A stretch of 64,000 nt of DNA from NCBI RefSeq assembly GCF_001723175.1, contig NC_064655.1, positions 3,596,001 to 3,660,000 of the forward strand, read 5' to 3'. This DNA comes from Penicillium oxalicum. Lineage: Eukaryota > Ascomycota > Eurotiomycetes > Eurotiales > Aspergillaceae. Shown here piece by piece: positions 31,713 through 41,823 of this stretch. Under the pieces are notes generated by a model that saw only the letters and a program-made list of their open reading frames with translations, ran no database searches and was not told the origin of the DNA. Numbering within the stretch: position 1 is the first letter of the stretch; the number at the start of each line of letters is the position of its first letter. Position numbers and translations under genes: made by a program.

Positions 31713-33769
31713 ATGGGATCCTCAACACACCCTTTGTCGACAACTACGACAGACTCAATCAAACACGTTGCGGGGAACGGGGGAAATGCCGACGCCAACC
31801 GCGCGCCGCTTGGCAACACGGCTGACTCGCTGACAGAGCTGGCGAAACAGAATGTTGCGCCATTTCTGGCCAAGTATCATCCACGACAATATGCACCCCG
31901 ACGATCAGAGGACGGCACGACCACAGTGCCTCGTACGACTAGTGGCGGATACTGTTACCGTCATCAGCCCGACTCAAAGTGCTCTCGGCAGGCCGACGAG
32001 CAGTCCATGCACCAACTTCAAACAGTACGGCCTCCTTGATATCACCCGCACTTTTATCATATTGACAGTGTAAACAGGAACTGGAATCGCTACCACAGAG
32101 TGATCAACAGGGAATTGCGCATGTGTGGTCGCTTTTCTCCGCCGCCCCAGCCAAACAGCGCAAGCTGATGCTACAAGGCATCTTGGCGCAATGCTGCTTC
32201 CCGCAGCTCTCCTTCATCTCCGCCAGTGTACGCGAACTAATCCGTATCGATTTCCTCACTGCGCTTCCACCCGAGCTTTCTTTTAAGATTCTTCGCTATC
32301 TCGATACGGCGTCTCTCTGTCGTGCCGCGCAGGTCTCCCATCGGTGGAAGGCCCTTGCAGATGATGATGTGGTTTGGCATCGTATGTGTGAGCAGCATAT
32401 TCGCCGAAAATGCAACAAGTGTGGCTGGGGGTTGCCCCTCTTGGACCGAAAGCGACTTCGTGAAGCCAAGCGTGAAATAGAGTTGCGCGCGACCAACTGG
32501 GGTAACCAGTCTACCAACGCTATTGCGGACGGCGCGCCCAACGAGACTTGCTCTGTCGTCGAACTCCCTATCGGCGGGAAACGGAAACTTGAGGTTGATG
32601 ACCAAAGTTGTGCCATGATCAAGCGCCATTGTGTCTCCCCGGCGTACAAACCAGAGCCGGATGACGATTATTTCAAAACTCGATATCGCCCGTGGAAAGA
32701 CGTTTACCGCGATCGCTTTGTCGTCGGTCTGAACTGGAAACATCGTCGATGTTCCATCAAAGTATTCAGGGGACACACTGATAGTGTCATGTGCCTACAA
32801 TTCGAAGACAACATTTTGATGACAGGCTCTTATGACGCGACAATCAAGATCTGGGACATGGAAACCGGGGAAGAGCTTCGAACGCTTCGAGGTCACACAG
32901 CCGGTGTACGCTGTTTGCAGTTTGATGACACGAAACTAATCACGGGAAGCCTGGATCGTAGCATCCGTGTGTGGAATTGGCGCACGGGCGAGTGTCTCTC
33001 TCGTTATAACGGACATTCCGAGGCCGTCATTGCACTGCACTTCGACGCCACTCTCCTGGCTTCGGCTTCTGTCGATCGAACGGTCAAAATTTGGAATTTC
33101 AAGGACAAGTCAACCTTTGTGTTGCCTCATCCGGAGGGAGTCAACGCTGTGAAGATTGACACTGCTTCTCGGACAGTACTCACAGCCTGCGACGATGGAG
33201 CCGCTCGCCTGTGGGATCTCGACACCAAGACGTGCATCCGCGTGTTCCACAACCATATTGGCGCGGTGCAGCAGGTCATTCCTTTGCCTCGTGAGATTGA
33301 GTTCGAAAGCCATCTTGCGGATTGCGAGAATGACCATTTCAGTACCTCTTCCCAGAATGGGGAGGCATTCAACACCCTGTCTCCTACCCTTGAACATAGA
33401 TCTCTCAGTGGCCCCCCTTCGTCCTCTGGCGCTTCCTTTGACCACGAGACTGATCGGTTGGATCCCCCCCGCTATATCATGACTAGTGGAGTCGATGCAA
33501 CCATCCGTCTCTGGGAAACCAGCACTGGTCGCTGCCTGCGCACATTCTTCGGACATCTCGAAGGCATTTGGGCGCTGTCCGCGGACACGCTCCGTATTGC
33601 CTCGGGTGGCATGGATCGAATGGTGAAGATTTGGGACCCCCGAATCCCGACGTGTCAAGACACATACGAGGGACATTCTGCTGCGGTCAATTGCATTGGA
33701 CTGAGCGACAGTCGATTCATTACTGGTGGCGATGACTACCAGGTCCGCATGTACGATTTCCGTGCGTAG
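31713..33769 (+). CDS. sconB: SconB/Met30-like F-box/WD40 protein (SCF ubiquitin ligase substrate receptor)
   Basis: Two exons, 31713-32024 and 32078-33769, give 667 residues. The 53-nt intron (GTACGG...AAACAG, branch ATTGAC) joins HQLQT-ELESLP. In Aspergillus, SconB recruits the sulfur activator MetR to the SCF complex for sulfur metabolite repression. The N-terminal [17 protein letters not shown], the block [19 protein letters not shown], an F-box at about 161-207 ([14 protein letters not shown]) and seven or more WD repeats from about residue 317 follow the SconB order closely. However, the repeat before [12 protein letters not shown] has lost its GH dipeptide ([10 protein letters not shown]), and several other repeat residues differ from what I recall of canonical SconB. 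It may therefore be a diverged paralogue rather than the orthologue. The ATG follows a pyrimidine-rich leader. The gene symbol is tentative. Confidence 0.82.
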
Positions 33770-34719
33770 GGCAACGCGCGTCCATCGGTTGTGGCAAGCT
33801 GTCGTGTGAAGTTCTCCCCTTCGCCCAACAATTCAACCCCTCGGAGGGCAAACAATGGCCTTTTTGTGGTGATTCCATTTCTTTTGTTTTTTCTTTTATT
33901 TCTGTCCATTCTCGGCTTGATACCCTGGCGTATACAATGGTTGCTCTTCATTTCACCTGTAATCTATATGACCCATTATTCTATTTTAGTCTGCGTGATG
34001 ACTCCATCAATTGTAGGGGCGTACCACGCCTGACAGATGATTCTCGGTATTAATCTGTGGTCGTTCGAAAGCCTCCGCTACTCAGCCTCGAGGAGTAACT
34101 TATGAATCGCAGTCGGCAGTTCTTTACGTTTCATTTTTTTTTCAGTTGCAATGCAGTCGATTTCATTTTAGTCCAATCGTTACTCAAACATCTCCGTTGT
34201 GGAGATGTGCAATCTATTCCCGTCTTCCTACTGCATGTTTGAGTGTCTTATGTCACGAGAAGCCCGGTTCATGCAGCCATGCAATTGATCGGCACAATTA
34301 GCGCGGGCATCCCCCTCCATGCTCTTGACTCGGTCTGCTACTCGTCGGGGTAGGGGCTTTAACCACTCGCCAGGTTGCATTCTGGGATCCATGTATTTCA
34401 CGCGGTGTCCTTTCTGGACATATGCTGTACGATAGGGATACATTGGGCAAATTGGTAGGCGTATTTGGTGCTTGCAAGCGATTCCACTTTATTTCAGGCG
34501 TTATTGATCATTTGCATCCCTGTACCTGGAAGAAGCCTATGATGCTGGACAGAAGTGACCCCAACAGCTCAGCAACCACGTGATGCGACCGACTCAAGCC
34601 AGTCGCCGGCGATGATGCTGGTCACGTGCTGATAAGCATGCCAGCTAGTTGACGGGTCAGCCTTATCGCCCGCGCCATCTTTATCGTCTGGCAAATCTGG
34701 TGATTGTTGTCTGCGTTCC
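33770..34719. other. Intergenic, 0.95 kb
   Basis: Contains the 3' region of the SconB-like gene and the promoter of the GT8 gene. One minus-strand open frame (34228-34443) is listed separately as a weak candidate. Confidence 0.4.
34228..34443 (-). other. Weak candidate small ORF, 71 codons
   Basis: From ATG 34443 the frame reads MYPYRTAYVQKGHRVKYMDP and continues without low complexity to a stop at 34228. It has a protein-like composition with two Cys near the C-terminus (CADQLHGC). It lies divergent to the GT8 gene, about 280 bases from its ATG. There is no known family, and chance occurrence is quite possible. Confidence 0.25.
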
Positions 34720-36034
34720 ATGGCCCTGCCTATGGCGTTCAAGAACTCGGCGTTCCCTTATCGTCGAGGATCAAATTCATCCGAGCGCGATTTCTTTGAC
34801 ATACCCGATGAGCCAATCTGGGCAATTTTGAAGCGCCAGCTCCGACGACCGCGGGCGTGGGTGGCTCTACTGGGACTCTTGGCGCTGGTGCAGTGGATGC
34901 GACGAGCTCAGCCGAGTCCCGTACCGCTGGCACATATCCACTACGATGAGGTAGACTGGTCGCGATATGCATATACGCAATATGCCACGAGCGAGACATA
35001 CCTGTGCAATTGTGTGATGGTGTTTGAGGCTCTGCACCGGCTAGGCTCGCGCGCGGATCGTCTTCTCTTCTACCCGAAGGAGTGGGACCTGGTGGTCGAT
35101 GGAGGCACAGATCGTATCAGTCAGTTGCTTTTACTGGCCAAAGATGAATACAACGTTCAGTTAGTCCCGGTTGTCATTGAAGGCATCAAAGCCGAGACTG
35201 GGGGCGGCGGAGGTAAAAAGAAAAACGGACTGGCGCTTCTCGGATACTTTGAGGCGATGGCTAACTCTTGATGCTCATCTATGACTAGAGGTGTCGGAAT
35301 CTTCCTGGGATACGAGTACCGCCAAATTGTACGCCTTTGGCGTCCTCCAGTATGATCGAGTCATTCACCTCGACTCCGACATGATGCTGCTTCAGCCGAT
35401 GGATGAGCTCTTCTTCCTGCCATCAACCACCATTGCCATGCCTCGAGCATACTGGCTCTTGCCCGAAACTCGGACGCTCTCGTCTCTTCTCGCCGTCATT
35501 GAACCATCCTATCAGGAGTTCACCCTGCTAAAGGACACTATCCAGCCCGCCATCTTCGGCCAGATCGACTTGAATCTGACCAACCGTCGCTACGACATGG
35601 AGATTCTCAATAATCGCTACGGAGATAGCGCTCTCGTACTTCCTCATCGACAATACGGCCTGATTTCGGGCGAGTTTCGTACCAAGGATCACCGCGCGTT
35701 CCTTGGAAATGACCACGAGCAGTGGGATCCTGACCATGCGATCGCACAAGCCAAATTTGTGCACTTTTCAGATTGGCCGCTGCCCAAGCCTTGGGTCATG
35801 TGGACGCGTGAACAACTCATCACCCACCAGCCCGCTTGCGACAATGGTGCGGGAACGTCGCGAGAGAGTGGATGCCGGAATCGGGAAATTTGGAAGCAGC
35901 TATATGAGCAATTCCGGCGCAGGCGCAGGGTATGTCCCCATTCCCTTTTGCAGCATATCTGCAACGTTTGGACTAATGTTTTTTTTTTGATATAGGATGT
36001 GTGCAGACTGTTGAGTTTCCCAGCCCCTGTATGA
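34720..36034 (+). CDS. GT8-family N-acetylglucosaminyltransferase-like protein (GNT1 type)
   Basis: Three exons, 34720-35212, 35289-35929 and 35996-36034, give 390 residues. The introns are 76 and 66 nt, with GCTAAC and GACTAATG branch points; the last exon codes only DVCRLLSFPAPV. It is a type II Golgi protein with a short cytosolic tail and one membrane helix at about residues 46-60. The lumenal domain begins YATSETYLCNCVMVFEALHRLGSRADRLLFYP and carries the DxD motif HLDSDMML (D193, D195), then the conserved TIAMPRAYWL block. FVHFSDWPLPKPW near the C-terminus matches fungal glucose N-acetyltransferase 1, which transfers GlcNAc to mannan side chains in yeasts. The donor and acceptor in this species are inferred. 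A glycine run (GGGG) flanks the first splice junction. Confidence 0.88.
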
Positions 36035-37346
36035 ATAGCCAAGAAATCGACCTGTATTACCATCAAGGCTCAATTAAGATGATGGCTCTCTGAACTATTT
36101 TTATTGAACGATAACCAGGGGTCTGCCAATGAAAGAGAATACAGTCGGATTGTTTTGGTTGGAAGTTTCTGATTCGGTCAGAATCCCTCTGGCAGAATGA
36201 TCAAGTCCACTTGCACCCTGCACTCGCCGAGGTTCATGGCCCTTTCGCTGGGAGAGTCTTCCTGATGGAACTGAACCCATCCACAGTAACAGCCTCTTTC
36301 TTGCCGTCAATAGTGTTGACCGGCCCTTTCGTCGTTTCCCTGCTTTCTATGATATTGGTCATAGATTCCAGAGCCTGAGACTGGACTCATTGGACAGTGG
36401 CTGTGGGCCTGAAAGACAAGGAATCAATTTATCTGATAGGGTGTCACATGATGAAGCAAATGGCCGAGAAAGTCCCGCCGTGGATTGTCCAATCAGCATC
36501 CGTCCAGGTTCTCCAAATCTACAAACTACAACCCAGGCTTCACGGATACGCTGCTCTACACTCCGCAATCAAGATAGATGTGTTCTATTTAAGTATTTTG
36601 TGTTCGTCCAAGCTACCTGATACCAATTTGACATGCGGTCCCTGCACTACCAAGAGGTCCAAGGAGGCTCCCCTTATCGAAACCAATGCTGTCGAATCAA
36701 GCCTCGATGGTGAACTGCGAAGGCTCACACCAGAGGGGCATGTCAGGTTTCCCCGCAATCCTTGCACTTTATGAATCGTATGGAATCCTCCAGGCAGCAG
36801 TCATTGGGGCTGGGCCACTGCATTGCAAGACCAGTCGACGGAACCTCATTCACGGAAAAGGGGAATCAACCTGAAAATTAGGTAAGTGAGGTAGTGTGCT
36901 CGAGATCAAATATCATCAAATGTTCCCAAATGGGTGAACTCGCTTCTCATTCGCATATCCGGGTCATTTTGGTCTTTATACTGACTGTCAGAGCCCAACA
37001 GATGATCTCACGATCTCTCGGCCTCTGTAGTCTGGCCTGTAGCCAGCGAACAATCTGTATCGTACGACTGCACGACTGCAGGTGAGAGGGGGAAGTTTCC
37101 TGCGGGGCAGCATCACTCGTTTCATGACCACTCGCGATGTCATCACAACTCCGCCTGCCTGAAGAACAGAAATCAACCACCAATTAGAGGTTGAAAATTG
37201 GGGGCCGGAAGTTCACCCACTCATAGATCATCGCGACCGGTGTGCTCTCCACTTTGGTGACTCCCTCTTTGTCACCACCGACCTTTTTCCATGCGTGAAG
37301 GAATCCATCCCAGCTCACCAGCTCACCGTATCTCGATAAATGCAAG
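36035..37346. other. Intergenic, 1.3 kb
   Basis: A plus-strand open frame at 36397-36774 (125 codons, TTG or internal ATG) has no motif. No gene is supported. Confidence 0.4.
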
Positions 37347-38618
37347 ATGCCTGAACCCAGCCAGAGTCCCTCAGACTTGCTCAACAAAGGGTCCGTTGAC
37401 TTGGCCCCTTATGAAGATCTGTACAAATGGTTTCACACCCATCCCGAGCTCTCGCTGCAAGAAAAACACACTTCTGAGAGAGTCGCTGCCCACTTGACCA
37501 GTCTCGGGGCATTTGACATCCAGACGCACATCGGAGGCTATGGAGTCGTCGGTGTTTTGCGAAATGGTCCTGGCAAGACGATCATGCTGCGCGCGGACAT
37601 GGATGCTCTGCCCGTCAAGGAGATCACCAATCTGCCTTATGCCAGCGAGGTGACCATGCTCAATGGCGACGGGGTTGAACAGCCGGTGATGCATGCCTGC
37701 GGCCATGATATGCACATGACCTGCCTTTTGGCGACGGCAGAAACTCTCGTGAAGATGCAAGATGCGTGGAGCGGCACTCTGATTGTGGTTTTTCAGCCGA
37801 ATGAGGAGCGTGGCGGGGGTGCCCAAGCCATGGTGGATGATGGATTATACTCGAAGATCCCCGTGCCAGACTACATCTTCGGCCAGCATGTCATGCGTCT
37901 TCGTGCCGGCACTGTCGGTTGCCGACCGGGCACCCTCATGGCGGCGGCAGATAGTATGAACATCACCGTCTTTGGCCGGGGAGGACATGGTTCTCTACCT
38001 CATCAGGCGGTGGATCCGGCCGTTTTGGCCGCCCATATCGTGGTGCGACTCCAGAGTATCGTCAGCAGAGAAGTGGATCCCAGTGATCTGGGCGTGGTCA
38101 CGGTGGGCAGTCTTCACGTCGGACAGGCCGAAAATATCATCGCCGATCGAGCAGAGATTGGACTCGACTTGCGGACCGTCAAAATCGAGACCCGACAGCA
38201 GATTCTTTCGGCTGTGCAACGCATCGTGGAGGCCGAATGTATGGCGAGCGGGTCCCCTCGCCCGCCCATCTTCACTCCAACTCGTCGGTTCCCACCGACG
38301 GACAATGATGCCTATCTCGCCGCCGAGCTGGCCACTTCTTTCCAGCAGCATTTCCACGAGCATTTCGATGGTGACATTCCTCGAACCAACGTGAGCGAGG
38401 ACTTTTCCAATCTCGCCCGCTGCAAAGACTTGCCATGCTGCTTCTGGCTGGTCGGTGGAATTGACCCGGAGTTATGGGATCGCGTGCATGGAGACGAGAC
38501 CGTGACCGAAGACATTCCCAGCAATCATTCTGCTCGCTTTGCCCCCGTCATTCAGCCCACAATGAAGGCGGGAGTCGACGCGTTGTGCATTGCCGCGTTG
38601 ACTTTTCTCAAGAAGTAG
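37347..38618 (+). CDS. M20-family amidohydrolase (M20D, hippurate/IAA-amino acid hydrolase-like)
   Basis: A single exon of 423 residues. It is a zinc-dependent amidase that probably cleaves N-acyl amino acids in the cytosol; there is no signal peptide. Metal-binding motifs are present: MLRADMDALPV (about 80-90), HACGHDMHM with C118, H120 and H123, and the catalytic pair in FQPNEERGGGAQ, E153 and E154. The dimerisation domain starts with the VFGRGGHGSLPH block, and the terminal AGVDALCIAALTFLKK is typical. The ATG at 37347 is the start because WFHTHPELSLQEKHT follows at the usual distance. Substrate specificity cannot be told from the sequence. The convergent neighbour, a GH16 gene, ends 405 bases away. 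Confidence 0.92.
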   Translation: MPEPSQSPSDLLNKGSVDLAPYEDLYKWFHTHPELSLQEKHTSERVAAHLTSLGAFDIQTHIGGYGVVGVLRNGPGKTIMLRADMDALPVKEITNLPYASEVTMLNGDGVEQPVMHACGHDMHMTCLLATAETLVKMQDAWSGTLIVVFQPNEERGGGAQAMVDDGLYSKIPVPDYIFGQHVMRLRAGTVGCRPGTLMAAADSMNITVFGRGGHGSLPHQAVDPAVLAAHIVVRLQSIVSREVDPSDLGVVTVGSLHVGQAENIIADRAEIGLDLRTVKIETRQQILSAVQRIVEAECMASGSPRPPIFTPTRRFPPTDNDAYLAAELATSFQQHFHEHFDGDIPRTNVSEDFSNLARCKDLPCCFWLVGGIDPELWDRVHGDETVTEDIPSNHSARFAPVIQPTMKAGVDALCIAALTFLKK

Positions 38619-39023
38619 AGGAGCTTCTGGCCAAGATTGTACAAAGACGTTCGCATGAAATCATACATACCCCGATTTTGTGCCTCGTAGAGGCCAAGGA
38701 GAGAGCATCTTGTTAGTCGGGGAATGAATGAGAGTGGATAATTGAAGCAAAGTCAATCACTCAAGGCAACTGTATTGAAAAAAAAAACAAAAAGAAACAA
38801 GAAAAACACGATCAACTATATTCCGACTTTGAAAGACAAGTATGGCTTTATGTGATGAGTAGTTCTGAAACTAGACCGGGAAAAGTGGTTAAGTAGTAGT
38901 TCACGAGGACCTTTTAGTCCGAGCAATCATGTTCAATCGGCAAGCCAAGAAAAGGCAGAAAAGATAGCAATACTAGGTGATAATAATGAAAAATAGAATC
39001 CCGCATCCAAGAAACAACATTCA
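38619..39023. other. Intergenic between convergent genes
   Basis: Holds 3' regions only. An A-rich patch at 38777-38808 may belong to polyadenylation signals. No coding region. Confidence 0.4.
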
Positions 39024-40234
39024 TTAATCAGGCTGAACCGCCTGAAATACCTTGAAGCTGGCGAATTCCCAGTATGCTTCCTCAAAACTACTCGGGTTGT
39101 TCGCAACAAAGTCGGAGCATGATCCGGGGCAATGATACAGCGATTGGTAGTATTGAGGCTGCGCAGCCAGCTCACCACAGAGGTCGATGTTAACAATAAT
39201 GCTCTGGTTCCGAAAGTGAGAGGTAATGTCGCATTCCGTGCTGGGGAAATCCGCCAGTGCCATGCCCCATCGCGAGGGATCGGGCAGGACTCGAGTCGAC
39301 AATGTCCGTGGGAATGGCACCGCGAGGGAAGTACCAGACTCGAATTCCTGCTCTGCGGAGCTCCAGTGCGTATATCTAAGGAAATATTTGCCTGTTTCAG
39401 CATCCAACTAGAAATGATAGACTCACGAATTCAAATCAGGAGGAGGGGGGAAAAAAAACTCACTCCGCCGCCATTTGCGTTCAACTCCTGCCCGTAGGTT
39501 GACGAGTCTCCCAGCACGCCGCATCCCGAATTCCCACCGGCGGTGCTCTCACACGTCGTCAAGACTGGCGAGCCCGTCTCTTTGCGATCCACATTCATCC
39601 TGCACCCTTCGGTGGTGTGCAAGGTGATTTCGTTACCGTTGGAGCCTCCATTCGTCGACTCCAAGATGTCAATCTCTCCGTTTTGAGGCCAGTTGTAACC
39701 ATCGGTGAGCCACAACGCGGGCCAGGTACCACAGCCGTAAGGCGTATGAAGGATATCAAACACAAATAATCCCGTGTTGTACGTTGCGATTGATTCGATA
39801 CGCACCGATCGTCGACCTTCGACGGCGTGGGGGGTAAGAGAATCCACCCGCAGAATGGCCGAGGTCTCACTGGCGTAGGTGAGATTCTGATCTTGCGCGA
39901 CTTGCCGATTCGCGTAGACAACGAACCCATTGGTAGGATCCGTATCAGAAAAATAATTAAAGTGGTCGAAAAAGGAGGTTCCACGATAGATATGTTGAAG
40001 CCGATATTCCAGAGGGGAATAATTGGGATACCGAACCGCAGGCATACCTGTCACTATGCAGACGATGGCGGCGATAATGATGGCTGAGCTGATGAATCCA
40101 GCGAGGAGAAACCGATTCCATGGTGGCCAGCCTCGAGGATCGTACCATCGCAGTGGTGCTCCTCGCTTGGGAGACGCTAGTCGTGGATTGATAGTATATT
40201 GGATCGATGTTATAGGGCTCGGTTTTGCGAGCAT
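39024..40234 (-). pseudogene. GH16 endo-beta-glucanase-like membrane-anchored protein, frameshifted
   Basis: Exon 1 is 40234-39464 and exon 2 is 39375-39024, with an 88-nt intron (GTGAGT...TCCTTAG) joining ELNANGGG to IYALEL. The protein is type II, with a basic N-terminus and one membrane helix at about residues 42-62. A GH16 fold facing outward follows, acting on beta-1,3(4)-glucans of the wall. The catalytic motif NGEIDILES is intact, with E187, D189 and E192. IRVWYFPRGAIP is the conserved late strand. After VDSSP the reading frame moves by one base within GGG at 39282-39284 (CCC on the coding strand). DPSRWGMALADFPSTEC then continues to a normal GH16 C-terminus, including NNPSSFEEAYW. One extra base explains everything, so this is either a recent pseudogene or a sequencing error. 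The family call is firm. Confidence 0.85.
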
Positions 40235-41823
40235 GGTGGAATGAACTCGTGAGCGTCCTTGGGAAGAAGAAAAAAAAGAGAGGGGAAGGGTCTGCGAAAT
40301 GAGTAATTGGGAGTCGAAATATTTGCCAGGTTAGGTAGTGGATGGATCTCCAGGGATCTGAATATGAAGAGAAGCGTGGCACGGTGAGTAAAAGTCTGCT
40401 CCAGAGAGAAAACCAAATGCAAGTTCAGGCATGGTTTCCAAAAGAGCATGGCGGGTTGCAATGTAATGACTTCACTCGTTGTCGTCGTTGTCGGGTGTGC
40501 ACCCGTAATGGCCAAGTTCGAGCCTTTTCGGGGCCCGACAAGTTGTCCGCAACCGAAAGATTTAATTACTTTTCCCCCGGTTGGGTTGTAGAGCAGAGCA
40601 TCCACTTCTACTTTGTTATCCAATATTTCTGATAGGGATGGTGCAACGAGTCAGTCAATTCTGGGTGGAAGATATACACTTATCAAGAGGCAGTACATGA
40701 GGCTGCTATAGCGCAGCTCTCATAGAGATACAATAGTAAATCAAGCTGAGGAAACTGCAAACATCGAGGTGCTCGAGTCATCTTTTGTTCAGATATAGGT
40801 AGAATCCTCTTCATGAAGTCGGAACTTGAAATTGGACATGTTTACTTCAATCGTTCTCACGCTAGCATTGCAATCGAAGAGCGCAATGTGAAAGTCACCT
40901 GTAGATTCCAAATATCCGCGCATTATCCATTTGTAGCCGTCGCGCGCTTCCAAGTAATTTGATCTCGCATGGCCTGCTATACTTATACATACTTTCTAGA
41001 AGGCGCAAAGTGATGAGCTAATGACGGGGAATGTCCCCATTTTCTGCTCAATCAACTGTTACCTAGTGTAAGAATCTGCAGTCAAGGCTGTGCTCGTAAT
41101 TCAACCAGCAAGTGACATGTATACAGACAAAAAAAAAAGATGGTCTGCTGCAATACTTCTCAAGGGAGCGAACGTGAAACCGTCAACGGGGGTCTTGCAG
41201 GGCCAAGCTTTCCTTGAGACTCGGCAAGTGGGGGGCGCATGCACGGGCGCTAGTCCCAACTGAGGATATCCCCACATTCGGCAGACTCTCTCGATGGCGA
41301 CGATATGATGGTCTACAGCACTTGATTCATTGAGAGACGGACTGTACATGAATCCTTGGACTTGAGATATCCGATTAAATTTCAGCGCTGAAAGATGGCG
41401 AGGACAGCTTTCCGATGCGGCTACCTGTGACCAACGTTGAGGATCAGTCAACTTGTTGATACTGGGTGCAGGATTCCCAATAGACTCGACCATCAGCACT
41501 CCATCCTCTGCTTACATGGACGGCGTATGTCTGAGTCGAAGGAGTGTCAAAATTATTTCTTGCTGCCGCAATACCCGAGACACGAGCTTCATTCATGCAG
41601 ACAGATCCCCTCATTGGGATACCTCTTCAAAGAAGCGGAGAGTCACCGACATTCAAGAGAGAGTCATCTGCGGTGGCCCACAGAGTAGGGTGGAAAAACT
41701 AAGATCAAAAAAGATATTTTTTTTGAAAAAAAGGGCCAACAGGTAGATCAAAGTATTCACAAAATCTAGGCTTAATTACAATGTGGTGGCCAGGAACACG
41801 CAAAGAGGACATGGGGTGCCAAG
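40235..41823. other. Intergenic, 1.6 kb
   Basis: Holds the promoter side of the GH16 gene and the 3' flank of TRK1. The minus-strand frame 41101-41499 (132 codons) is open but has no motif and no usable ATG context. No gene is supported. Confidence 0.4.

Noticed and set aside
31605..32043. Other frames open over the first exon of the SconB-like gene
   Set aside because: Only the frame from ATG 31713 joins the second exon with canonical splice ends and matches the family N-terminus.
36397..36774. Plus-strand frame of 125 codons
   Set aside because: No motif or support from splicing; treated as intergenic.
41101..41499. Minus-strand frame of 132 codons
   Set aside because: No motif, no partner exon; length within chance expectation.
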